Source: Collybiopsis luxurians FD-317 M1
Lineage: Eukaryota > Basidiomycota > Agaricomycetes > Agaricales > Omphalotaceae
DNA length: 64,000 bases
Assembly (NCBI GenBank): GCA_000827265.1
Contig: KN834767.1
Span: 733,708 to 797,707, forward strand
Direction: 5' to 3'
Positions within the stretch are counted from its first letter, which is position 1, and every line of letters starts with the position of its first letter. The position numbers and the translations under genes were made by a program. Of the stretch, positions 1 through 10,068 are shown piece by piece. A model generated the notes under the pieces. The model saw only the letters and a list, made by a program, of their open reading frames with translations, made no database searches and was not told the DNA's origin.

Positions 1-1250
1 CAGATGCGAGAAGAGAAACAAGGACAGTTCATTAATAAAACAATGACAGTGGGAACGAAATAGAAAAAGAACCATGATACCGTGTGGAGTGGAGATAGGG
101 AGGAGTTGTATGTCCAAAAGGTATTGATATGAAAGTTAGTCATAAATGCGGTCATGTGAAAGGTGTATAGTAAAAGAGAAATGAATAGGGGTTAGGAATG
201 GATGTTTGTACCAGCTTTACGACACTTATCTCCTTTGACACCAGTGGACTATAACTGGTCTTCTTTTCTTGGACTTCTGTTTATTCACTTCCCAATTCTT
301 TCTCTTTCTGCTCATACATAGAGAAGGGAGTTGGAGGAGACAACAGAGAATGTACCAACCTGCCACTGATAAGTCACAGAGGCTGGGGGACCTCATCACT
401 GACTGTTGGGGGAATGCACCAAGCGGTGTTCCATACAGGATCCCAAATTGAATTCAGTTCCCAGATCTATCAGTATTTAGGCTTCATTTAATAACTGTCA
501 AACCTTATAAAATTTCCTTCCCTTTCTTCTTCCACTTCCCCTATGAGTTTTCTTATATCTGGGGACTTTTCCTTATTAGAATATCATCAAATTTTACCCT
601 GTATCTACAAGAGTGAGAGAGACTCAATGAAGTCTCATTTGCCTGAACACTCGATGTCCTGCAACAACAGGACTTTTCATTAATCAAAATGCATCTAACA
701 ATGCCTCCTCTTTGTCCTCACTACATGCATTCTGCTGATGCATCTTCTTTTCCCTTCCTCCTCCTCCTTCTGTGTCCAACAGAGTCACCTCATTAGACAC
801 ACCTTGGTCTAACAAATCCTGCAGCACCAAATCTACAGGTCCTTGTGGCAATGATCTCAGAACTAGCCTAGAGAATTTGGCCTCATTCTCTGAGGTGGGG
901 GCTTTCTGAAATACATTCTTGGTCTTGCCAGATTTACAAGGGTGGAATGGGGAGACAGAAAGGGGTTCTCAGATTGAATGATCTTACTCTATGTCATGGG
1001 TGCACCTTTGCATGAGCTCAGGTTTGTAAAAAGATCCACAAGTAGTATTGGGGTAGTAGAGTACTTATATACATCCCCTGAATCTGTATGGAGCCTTCAA
1101 GTGTGTACATTTGCAATGGGTCTCCTGTCTAATCAGGTTTTGGGATTCTGCCCTCTTCCTTTGCACCTTTGAAACCTAATACTAGATCTAACCATCAGTC
1201 TCCAAGGTTTGTTTTTCCCAGAATTGCTAATGAAACTTGCAGTACTAGAG
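1..1250. other. gene-poor region, no gene recognised
   Basis: No convincing gene is visible. On the minus strand around 690-980 one frame stays open for about 90 codons without a usable start; I recognise no domain in it and it may be an old transposon or gene remnant. The rest is AT-rich and broken by stops in all frames. Confidence 0.4.
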
Positions 1251-2116
1251 TAGTATTGCCGCAGCTCGGCTAGCTGCAAGTCAACTCACCTAGCTGCAGC
1301 TCTCACACTCAGCTGGCTCGATAGCTGGAATAAGCTGGCTTGAAAAAGCTTTAGCTGACTTGAGCTGGAGTCAAGCCGACTTCAAGCTGGCTAGCTGGAT
1401 GCAAAAAGCCCTTCAAAATCAATGTAGAATACTTCTACAATGATTATGGGATACAATAAGGGCACAAGTGAACAAAAGGTATGGGGTGCCAAGCCTCAAA
1501 TGAGTGTTTAGCAGATGCTGTGGACCGACGTAGTTACATTGCCTGATGTAATGACATGAGTGACATGGCACAGTATAGTGACATGGCACAGTATAGTGAC
1601 ATGGCACAGTATAGTGACATGGCACAGTATAGTGACATGGCACAGTATAGTGACATGGCACAGTATAGTGACATGGCACAGTATAGTGACATGGCACAGT
1701 ATAGTGACATGCAACAGTGTTTGGATACCATAGTGACATGATGAAATTCTCTCAAATTGGCCCGTAATTTGAATGCAGTCTCAAAATGCGAGTTGGTTAA
1801 AAGTTGTAGTTGTATTTTTTGCAGGAAAGTACTTTGATACACATATTGAATATCCATGCAGTTTTCGGTAGAAGCAAAGACTACTACAAGAAACAGTCTT
1901 CAGTGAACCAAAAGATGAAATATGAGATCTGAAGTGAATTTCTGGATGATTGTAAGGCAATTAACAGTCGAGCCGGTAGGAGTCGACTGTGAGCCAGCTC
2001 CAAGCCGCGACATTCAGCTTGGAGCCGTGGGAAGCTGGCTCACATGAGGGCGCCCGCCGGCTGACCGGCTCGGCTCCGGCTATTAGCCGGCTTATTCGCG
2101 AGCCGCGGCAACACTA
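1251..2116. mobile_element. non-autonomous hAT-like DNA transposon (MITE), 866 bp
   Basis: The left end begins TAGTATTGCCGCAGCTCG and the reverse complement of the right end begins TAGTGTTGCCGCGGCTCG, so imperfect terminal inverted repeats of about 18 bp are visible. Both ends are flanked by the identical 8-bp sequence tactagag (1243-1250 and 2117-2124), a perfect target-site duplication with the central TA that hAT elements of the Buster group prefer. Each subterminal zone (about 1255-1400 and 1965-2105) is packed with short AGCTGGCT or AGCCGGCT motifs, which resemble transposase-binding subterminal repeats of hAT elements. There is no transposase gene inside, only an 18-bp minisatellite and AT-rich filler. 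The element is therefore non-autonomous. The superfamily call rests on TSD length and end structure only. Confidence 0.8.
1559..1720. repeat. 18-bp minisatellite inside the hAT-like element
   Basis: Eight exact head-to-tail copies of the 18-bp unit agtgacatggcacagtat occupy 1559-1702, followed by one degenerate unit to 1720. Because the unit length is a multiple of three, all frames stay open on both strands and give artefactual repetitive ORFs. The exactness of the copies suggests recent expansion or active homogenisation. Confidence 0.9.
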
Positions 2117-2586
2117 TACTAGAGTCTAGCATGCTCAGAGAGTGGATGTTACAAAACCCCTCATCACTACTGACAAACTCATCAATTTGTGCCATTGGAC
2201 CTTGCAGAATTTTTGTCTTCTCTTAAAATTATCATCTCCTCGAGCAAGTTCCTAAGCACCAAATATTCCAAACTGTGCCTTATGTGCCTTTTGCTTCAAC
2301 TCTTGAGCAGGTCCCAAGCCCCAAGTAATTCAATGCATGCTTATGACAATGTTATTTGCCTGTCTTTTGACTTGATAGCTTACCACTGTGAGGGAGGTAT
2401 GTGAGAAAATGACTGGAACAGAGCGGGTTAAATGGCCAAAACTATTCCTACAGTGAAAGTGAAGTCCGCGGAAAATTGATGACCTGACAAGTGCTTTTCC
2501 TTTAGGACATAAGATATTAAATTCCAGTACAATATGTATTATGAGTTCCTGTACTGACATGGACTTCCAGCTCCCACTAATGCCCT
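2117..2586. other. intergenic, nothing recognised
   Basis: This stretch lies between the transposon and the 3' end of the DUF6535 gene. The first 8 bases are the target-site duplication. I see no gene or repeat in the remainder. Confidence 0.4.
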
Positions 2587-4977
2587 TCACTCCCCTGTCC
2601 CTGGAATTTTTGAAACACACTCTGAAAATATATCTATCCTAAACCCCGTTTCTGCTAGTAACCTCGGCAGAATATTTTCTTTCCACTCCTGTACCCTTAA
2701 TCCTCCAACTTCAAGCGAAGTCGACACAGCAATATCAATCACGGCAACTAATCGAGCGAACTCCGAGGACCTTTCCAATGCTGGTTGCATATATGTTGAC
2801 GCTATAGCGGATTGAATGCCCCATATACAATGTAATACCCGTTTCCGATGGGTGTTTTCGTCGCTGTGTCCGGATACCCAATTCGATAATGCGTCGATGA
2901 TTGGATTTCTCAATTTCTTCGACTTTGACATATAATCAATATTGACTGGAATTGGATGGGTTGGGTGAGTGCTGAGCATTTGGGTTATATGTAGGATATG
3001 AGGAAGATCCTGTACCATGAGCCGACCTCCACGATCTAAGTAGGATGATATTGAATCTGCAATTTGTTGGCAGAGTTCTTGTGGAAGAAAGATAATTAGC
3101 AATCTTTCAGATCAAAGATATATATAAGATTGCCACACACCAGGCTCCAGAGTGGCAGAATTCTGCTTCAACTCAAACCATATCCCCAGAATAGACGTCA
3201 TGGCCGGCCCAATGACTGTCCCATTCATCCTCCGCACCAAAATCTCAACCCTAAAAGGCCCCAAGTCCGTGATACCAGTACAATACATGTTCAAGAGTTC
3301 TTCATTCAGTATATCCCAGCTTGTAAAACTAGCCGAAACCTGTCCAGCCGCACTACCGACCACGCTGACTGCTTCCTCCAACTCGCAATCCTGCAGACAG
3401 TGAAATATCGGCAACATCATATCTGCATTGAAACTGAATGATTTGATCATCCATTTCATGCCCTGTTCTAGGTAATGATCCTTGATTCCTTTTCGCTTTG
3501 GAACCGAACGGAGCATTTCAACGTCCAAAGAATCCCAGCTTTGACAAGAATCGATGATCTCTTCTATCGGCCAGGCTGAGGACGTGGATATGATAGAGGA
3601 AGAATCTGTGGCGAGTACGCGTTTCCAGGTTTCCTTGAGCGAGCGAAGGGAAATGTAGCAGTGCATGGCTAGACGAACGAGAAGCCAGGACTGCGGTGAC
3701 TTCCATGCGCAAGGGAATAATGGTGGATAAGTGTTCTGTCCTGAACTAAACTGTCGAAGGTACCTCAACGTATAATATGCAGGAGCAAATGTGATGCCTA
3801 TAATAAAAATGATAACTAAACCAATAAATGCAGAGATCACCCCTGCAACAATGGGGTTCAGAGACCAGAGGAACTCTACGAGTCCTACGAAGAACAGAAT
3901 GAGGCCAATCTCGAGTAAGATGGGGATGGAAAAGAGAATGTCGGGGACACCCCATATAGACAATGACTCTTTTCGCAGTTGATATAGACGGAAGGCGTCT
4001 TTGCGTGATGAAGTGGTGATGTCCCGCTGAGCTTCGCGGATCCATTGTTTGCAAAGAATTCCGATAAGCGCCGCAGAAAGTGATAGAGATAGGCTGAGGA
4101 ACCACAGGATGTTTACTCGAATGGGAGCCCAGCTCGATTCGCTACCTGCAGTAGTCAATAAAGGATCTGCTAAATCCGCTGGGGGCGTTCCAGATGAATT
4201 AAGTTGTTGTGAGATTCGCACTAACAGCAAAACTGTCATTCCATTAGAATCGTTGCTCTGCCCAAGTAGCTGATAGCTTTGGACCGTGAAAGCTGTCACG
4301 ACAGCTGAGAAAAGTCCAGCCTAGGAAGTGTTCAATGTTATAAAAATAAGCATGGATCTCCGGCACCTCCAGAGAGTCATAGGAGCAAACAGTTTTTTTT
4401 TGTTTTACTTACAAATACCAGGAGGGTATCAACCTCCTCTTTCCATCCTCCAAATTCGTCTAGATTTTGCTTATGAACAGCATTGTTGCATTTTTCCCAA
4501 GGGTCTGACTGAGATTTAGGTAGGTATCGGTAATCGTCCCCTTCTTTCCACAGTCTAGAAGCAGTATCAGCAGAGTTGGGGCTCAGATCTGACTCCGCCT
4601 TGAATAGTTTGTTAGGATGAGTAATAGGGCTTAGGAATTCAATGGTGAAGTTCGCAAGAAATACCTTTTCTTTCTTTATCGAGGTTACCGTGGATTTTGA
4701 ATGACCTCCATCGCTTCCGTTACCGTGACTCGTACCTGAAGTTGAGGGAAGACTGGAACCAGGCTGAGCGTGTTCTGATGTCGGAGTGTCCATGGCGTCC
4801 ACACTCGGCTCTCTGGCCGATGCTGTTGATGCGTCTAATTTTGGAGAAGCTGTAGAAGCGTTGCCCTGTAGAATAGACAAAGGTTGACAAAATGTTCCGA
4901 ATATCGAACACTTCTACCGTTCCACTTACCCTATATCGTTCTCTAGAGTCCCTGGTTTGCTGCTCGAGAAGGCTCAT
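2587..4977 (-). CDS. DUF6535 transmembrane protein (Agaricomycete family)
   Basis: Four exons are read: about 4977-4930, 4880-4412, 4322-3159 and 3079-2587. They are joined by GT-AG introns whose phases keep one frame. The first exons encode a Ser/Thr-rich, probably disordered N-terminus. The core then shows the family hallmark GWKEEVDTLLVF joined across an intron to AGLFSAVVTAFTVQSYQ. Several hydrophobic membrane segments follow (around SLSLSLSAALIGILCKQWI, ILLEIGLILFFVGLVEFLW and AFIGLVIIFIIGITFAPAYY). The C-terminal third is an alpha-helical soluble region without a recognised motif. DUF6535 proteins are abundant and lineage-expanded in mushrooms, and no biochemical function is known. The start is chosen because the short first exon fits the usual family N-terminus and has a clean gtaagt donor. 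The family call is strong, the exact start less so. Confidence 0.8.
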
Positions 4978-5394
4978 GGACGTCGGTAACTATCATCAAA
5001 CTTAATTCATCGTGTGTAAATCGTGTGATGGAGATGTGCAGGCACAGCCTCCTAATGCGTCAAACTGACCCAAACATCCATTCACTCACCGCCTCATACA
5101 AGCCTCATACGTATATCATGATTTAGCTGGATTAGGGTAAAACAGATTGATCCAAACGGCACGAGAATACGCGACAATGACTTTCACCAACATTGCGGAA
5201 AAATACACGCAGAATATTAATTTGAACAACTTGAAAGCTTTTTTAGCAACAAAAAGCGAATGCGATAACCAGAAAGAGTACATCAATACGAGATTGGCTG
5301 TTTCAACGCCGGTAGAATTTAGAGAACGTCCAGTACGCCAGACGTTGGGCAATCCCATCCCCGAGACTGTATTAAATGAGCGTCAAAAACCCGG

Positions 5395-6022
5395 AATTAT
5401 CAGTCGTAGATGGAGAAGTTTACGAAATTATCCCCAATCTGCTGCTTGTAACCGGTTTCGCTTACACAATCCAGTCCGATACCAGCAGATTGGGATTGAG
5501 AATGGGGTATCGATTCCAAGCATGCAGTTGATGATGTTGACCGATGTACCAGAGCTGGTCTAGGGGGCAGATAGAAAGAAAATGAGGCGAGCTTGAATGT
5601 AAGCAAACTGGTGGGCACTCAAATGGTAGCAATATCCGCTCACCCTGTTGTATACCCGCACATCATTGCAACACTTGACGCTTCCGATATTGCAAGCAAT
5701 AGTCCCACCAGAGGGACTACTAAATCCGCGAAGAGTCAACAGCACTACCGGAGCAAGTGCCGAAGTCGGTAAATGTTCCGGAGATAGAGGCTTCCGTACT
5801 CGAGATCAGACCTCCTCCTCCAACTTCTCCCGCGAAACCACCAATAATCCCGCCAATAAGATTGGAGGAGCTTACTTCGCCAGTGAGTCGACTATGCAAA
5901 CCGCCGAGTTGCCGGGTTTTGGAAAATGGGAGATACGAAGCAAGAAAGGCCCTACCGGTCTCGGGATACCGAATGACAGCGAGAACGACTGTGGTTGGAG
6001 CAGAAACGTTACGGAAGGACAT
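5395..6022 (-). pseudogene. decayed class I hydrophobin (relic 1)
   Basis: The minus strand begins with ATG followed by a hydrophobic stretch (VSAPTTVVLAVI) like a damaged signal peptide. Further on, in another frame, it carries the hydrophobin signature ACNIGSVKCCNDV (about 5658-5707), i.e. Cys-x6-Cys-Cys. After a plausible intron the segment SAGIGLDCVSETGYKQQ resembles the third-cysteine region of class I hydrophobins. The expected second Cys-Cys pair and the last cysteine are absent, and the parts lie in different frames with a stop between them. A TATA-like box lies about 100 bp upstream. Hydrophobins are small secreted proteins that coat hyphae and spores. This copy is probably non-functional, though an unusual splicing pattern cannot be excluded. 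Confidence 0.5.
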
Positions 6023-6115
6023 AACGGATGAGAAGGTTAAAAGACAAAAGGGGTGTGATTAAAGCTTCCAGGAGAGCGATTGAAAGTGTCGGCGGATTGA
6101 GGGATTCGATTTGAT

Positions 6116-6127
6116 CTTTATATATCC
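6116..6127 (-). promoter_or_regulatory. TATA box of hydrophobin relic 1
   Basis: The minus strand reads ggatatataaag about 95-105 bp upstream of the ATG at 6022, the usual position for a TATA box in highly expressed small secreted fungal genes. Confidence 0.4.
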
Positions 6128-6912
6128 TTGCTACCCGGCAGTGTTGTGCTAACGCTGTCAATGATCTAGCATGTACATACGCATAATTTCCCGGCCGTGT
6201 CATCTAGGCTGAAGATGCTTTTTTCGAGATTAGGTAGAGAGCATTTAGACGTTAGAATTATGATTGACTATACACGCTCATTCAGCTCGGTTTTCGCACG
6301 GTTGAGGCATCTTCCATGTCCAGATCTCCCCCATGCAGATCTAAGATTTGTAGAAATCGTCAATCGAGATAATTTGAGTTAAAGCTTGTAAGGTTCGAGA
6401 AGACTTATCGGCAAAAGACGAGTTTACCGAAGCGCCCCGGACTAGCGCGTGAGCGCTTGAGCGCTTAACACTCTTCGAATCTGTGATGTGGGCTGAACCG
6501 CTACGTCCTTCCCAAACTGTCTGCTGGCGCGTCCCCGCATTTCAAGACACTGTTTCACAATCATAAATCTGAAGGCGAATACCGACGACGACTCGTTGGG
6601 GATAAGATTTCATATCATTTTTGACGCGCCCTAGACCTAGATTCCAAACCGTCTATCGATAAACTCCCTTGACGCGTCCCAATTGATTGACTTTAAGACC
6701 TAGGCCCATTTTTTCGACATTTTGGACGGCTGAAAATGATGATCGAGAGCTTCAATAATGAATATCTCTGCCTGGATCTTTTCCGATTTGCCTCGCCGGG
6801 GTTTTTTTGGAACGGGTCACGACTTGATACACTCTCTAGGTCTTGTTAGGTTTCCAGACGCCTAATTTTCGGCAGTTACCCAAAGACTTGAGCTTTCTAT
6901 CCAGTGCGCACG
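6128..6912. other. intergenic between divergent hydrophobin relics
   Basis: This stretch separates two head-to-head hydrophobin relics and presumably contained their promoters. I see no gene, tandem repeat or transposon ends in it. Confidence 0.4.
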
Positions 6913-6920
6913 TATAAAAG
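6913..6920 (+). promoter_or_regulatory. TATA box of hydrophobin relic 2
   Basis: The sequence tataaaag lies 96 bp before the ATG at 7009, a normal spacing for this class of gene. Confidence 0.5.
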
Positions 6921-7008
6921 CTAACGTTAACTCAACACTTGCCCACAGCTCTCTGAGAGTTTCCAAGCTTTCCGTCGTAGTTAATTCCACCTTCGCCATC
7001 GACTCGTC

Positions 7009-7400
7009 ATGATGTTCAACCGCCCCTTTGTTGTCATCCCTGCCATTGCTCTCAGTATCGGCACTGTCACTAATGCTGTTCTGTTCAGTTTATGCAGAGT
7101 ATTTCTGGTTTTCCTGTTCATCTCATCCCCAGTTCTGTTTCACACTTCAAGTGGACCGACCCGATTCTAGCCTGTAACACAGACGGTGTTCAAGTTGCAA
7201 TCAGTCTAAGCCGTCAATGGAGTACAATATCCTCGGTGAGGTTGCCGTTAGTCTTCAAATTTCTTCCCTGATTGGCTTGGACTGCATGGCTGAGTTGGGT
7301 AAGCAAGTAGTTTGTTGCACTACTCGAGTATACCGAATTTGTCGGCATTTTCTTGTTCCAAGTTGTGTACTTTGAATGCACCAAGCTGAGTTACCATTCT
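7009..7400 (+). pseudogene. class I hydrophobin inactivated by a 1-base deletion (relic 2)
   Basis: ATG at 7009 (a second ATG follows at 7012) opens a good signal peptide (MMFNRPFVVIPAIALSIGTV). After an intron-like stretch the sequence reads CNTDGVQ at about 7172-7193. The next bases, gttgcaatcag, look like the expected Cys-Cys-Asn-Gln codons with one T missing, so the frame shifts exactly at the cysteine pair. In the shifted frame the gene is open to SSLIGLDCMAELG and KQVVCCTTRVY, the usual third-cysteine and second Cys-Cys signatures. Class I hydrophobins form amphipathic rodlets at air-water interfaces. The single indel suggests recent inactivation; a sequencing error at that base is the alternative. 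It is divergent to relic 1. Confidence 0.6.
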
Positions 7401-7553
7401 TCGGATACAGCCCCATTCAATATGTAATGGCTCTGCTCCTATGCATCATACCGTAGCTAAAATCCTCTTCATTACTACATTAAAAGAAATTTTTATTCCA
7501 AAATTTTAAAAAAACTAAAAATAAAAGGAGTAGCCCCGATTCTACCAGAGGCA

Positions 7554-7627
7554 TGGCCAACGTGGGGATCGAACCCAAGACCTTCGCGTTATTAGCACGA
7601 CGCTCTAACCAACTGAGCTAGTCGGCC
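7554..7627 (-). tRNA. tRNA-Ile (anticodon AAU)
   Basis: The reverse complement folds as a complete 74-nt tRNA. The 7-bp acceptor stem GGCCGAC/GUUGGCC is followed by discriminator A. The D-arm is CUCAGUUGGUUAGAG, the anticodon loop contains CUAAUAA with anticodon AAU, and the T-arm has GGUUCGAUCC. There is no intron. AAU (read as IAU) decodes AUU/AUC/AUA isoleucine codons. It stands alone between the hydrophobin relic and the acetyltransferase gene. Confidence 0.95.
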
Positions 7628-7679
7628 ATAGTTCAACGAAGGCACGCGAGCATATATAAGTCTAAAATTGTACAGAAAA

Positions 7680-8432
7680 CTAGGCCATCAAGATGCTCTC
7701 AACGCGCTCTTTCCATTCGTCCTCCCAGTCATCCCAGCATATTGCCAAACAAGCCGTGTCTCTTCCTGGACAATTTTCTCGCGGATCCCCCTTCCTCGTC
7801 GACAAACCGTTATTCCCCGCTCCCTTCTCTGGCTCAAGAACCCTAGCCCACCGTTTGATACCCTCCATTTTCATACCCATCTTTTTTGCTAGCCCAATAC
7901 TACCTGTATTCTTTATATTCGCAGACCACTGAACCCTCCGCAGACCCAAGCCACCTTCCGAAGGAAGATTCAGCGCATGGCATAGAAGAAGACCCGTCAT
8001 GTGCGACGCAACATGGGTCCGCCGAAATTGCGGGAGAACCATAATGAATATTTCTGTCCACAAATCGTTTGGGTTGGTGTAAAATAACCCCGTTAATCCA
8101 GCGGGTGTAGGATGACCGTTCGCGTCGAGTTTCGTCTTGTCCAGGCCTACGAAGATGGTTCTGTCCTTTGCAAGTCGCATACCCTCATACCATTTCTCCG
8201 CGAATTCTTCTGCGGAACTGTACGGTCCAAATGGCATATAGTGCCAGGTGTCCGTGTCTGTTGCCTTTATGATGGCTTCGGCGTGCATCGATGGCTGCGA
8301 AAGGGAAATGAGACGCGCGTAGGGAAAGAAATTGGTGCTCCTCACAATGAACGGGACTAGTTTCAGCTTTGGAGTCTCCAGTACATCGGGAACAGGGTAA
8401 TAAAAGTTGTCGTCCTTGACTGAATGCAACAT
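7680..8432 (-). CDS. GNAT-family N-acetyltransferase
   Basis: A single-exon reading frame of 250 aa. The N-terminal half carries the GNAT beta-strand/helix pattern with an early substrate segment. The acetyl-CoA core follows with TEIFIMVLPQFRRTHVASHM, in which QFRRTHVAS occupies the place of the Q/RxxGxG/A pyrophosphate loop, although the glycines are not conserved. The next strand LRRVQWSANIKNTGSIGLAKK and the helix MGMKMEGIKRWARVLE match the RimJ/RimL-like group (N-alpha or small-molecule acetyltransferases). A C-terminal extension is rich in charged residues and ends with WDDWEDEWKERV. The acceptor substrate cannot be told from sequence. It faces the tRNA gene and has no operon-like partner. 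Confidence 0.85.
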   Translation of the reverse strand: MLHSVKDDNFYYPVPDVLETPKLKLVPFIVRSTNFFPYARLISLSQPSMHAEAIIKATDTDTWHYMPFGPYSSAEEFAEKWYEGMRLAKDRTIFVGLDKTKLDANGHPTPAGLTGLFYTNPNDLWTEIFIMVLPQFRRTHVASHMTGLLLCHALNLPSEGGLGLRRVQWSANIKNTGSIGLAKKMGMKMEGIKRWARVLEPEKGAGNNGLSTRKGDPRENCPGRDTACLAICWDDWEDEWKERVESILMA

Positions 8433-9085
8433 GGTGAGAGTAAAGTTCTTTCCAGCCCTTTAAGCGATTTATTTTTGCAGAAACTTTCGAGTCATATTGA
8501 GTCATTGATGTCGGCGTAGAGGTTCGGGCGTCATGTGTTACCCATTACCCTCAGCTTCTTTCAAAGTTATACTTATATATACTTATATAAAGGAGCTATC
8601 AACCTCCCGAGCTCCGTCTTGAGTAAGGTTAGGCTTATGCTCGTTTGACAGCAACGTCGCAGGTGGATGTAGTAAGTATGCTGTGGGCTGGTTAACCTTC
8701 CCCGTATCTCCTCGCGCAACCGAATAAAGACAGCTACGTTCTTCTGTCTCGTAACAGCTCTTCGGAATTGGTCACATAGTAGCCCATCCATCCTGGTATC
8801 AAAATCGCTCTCAGCATCGATAAAGGCTCGAGTAAAGCGTAATATCATAGAGTCGGCTAACAGATTGAATTAGTTATTATTCCAAACTGCTGTTGATACT
8901 CACATCAAGCATGCACCCTTATTTCATTTCGTGTTCTTCAACCATTCGGCTGTCAAATTATTGACATCGTGGTGCGTCTATTGTATCCGCATCCAGCGAC
9001 GCGGAACCTACAAAAAGCTCAGCGACCTGCAGGATAAGTTCAGCTTCAAGATGGGCGGTTAGAGAATTTATCGGAGACCTGATCG
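8433..9085. other. intergenic, nothing recognised
   Basis: Upstream region of the acetyltransferase gene. Several short frames are open but have no recognisable protein similarity or splice structure. Confidence 0.35.
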
Positions 9086-9835
9086 CGCGTTACAGCCGTT
9101 CTTTTGGATCGAAATTATATGGAACTGGATCATCTCGTGTATCGGTGGAAGGCTGAAGAAGAAGTTACCGAGTACTGAGCCATCGATTTGTCTAGATCCA
9201 AACTCCGTCGTGGATGAGCTAGCATGTCTCCGGCTGGTTCCTTATGGACGCCGCCACTGTGAATGCGTGTATCGAATTATCCATCGCTCCATCTTTACTA
9301 ATTAACGAGAGGCTTCAAACTATTGACTGTACACTGGCTCAACTCTCTGAAGAATATTGGGAATCTCATCGTGCATTACAACCCTTCTTTTGGACAGAGT
9401 ATGTAGTAGAACTAGATCATCTCGTGTATCGGCAAGGAGAGCTGAAGAAGAGGGTACTGAACCACCGATCATTCCATGTCCGGCTTTTGTGGGGGTTGAG
9501 CTGATATGTTTCCGGATGGTTCCTTTACCCCGCCGGGGTGAAGGCGTGTATCGAGTTATCCATCGTCCATCGTTAGTCAACAAGGGACTTTAAACGGTCG
9601 TAGGTGCACAAGGCACACTAAAGTTGACTATATCCATAGCCCAGAATTTCTGAAGAGATTTCATCGTGCGTTACGAGAACGGGGCCACCGATCACTCTCT
9701 TCCGTGGTGGTTAAGCTGACGTGTTTCCAGCTGGTTCCTTGACCCCGCCGTGGTAGAGGCGTGTATCGAATTATCCATCATCCATCGTTATTCAACAAGA
9801 GATACTTCAGATTGTTGATTGTGCTCAAGACACGC
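9086..9835. repeat. three degenerate tandem copies of a 220-280 bp sequence
   Basis: The block containing ctggttcctt, then a cgccg...ggcgtgtatcgaattatccat core, and ending near a cacaaggcacac-like sequence occurs three times (about 9224-9333, 9503-9616 and 9719-9834). A second block (ttacaacccttcttttgg ... gatcatctcgtgtatcgg) occurs at about 9090-9140 and 9378-9430. The copies differ at many positions, so the duplication is old. Open frames in it carry no recognised domain; it may be a decayed gene with internal duplication. Confidence 0.6.
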
Positions 9836-10068
9836 CAAAACCATGCATCCTGTCGTTGCACGCAGCACAAGCGATGTGTGATTCTATCAGATTTACTGAG
9901 ATTTTTGTAGTGGGACGATACTTTGGAGCTCTGTCAGGCGCCTTTTACGGTCCTCATATAGTTTCGACTTCTCTCAGTAGTTGGTCGGATTACTAAAATA
10001 CAGCTCCACATCGGGTCTCAGGCCTCAGTCTCGAACACCAAATACTTTCACCATCATCCATTCGCACC

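Noticed and set aside
1419..1857. Repetitive open frames on both strands
   Set aside because: They only reflect the 18-bp minisatellite, whose unit length is a multiple of three; no start context or splice sites make them genes.
5147..5563. 138-aa plus-strand open frame
   Set aside because: No recognisable domain, and partly antisense to the hydrophobin relic, which carries real signatures on the other strand.
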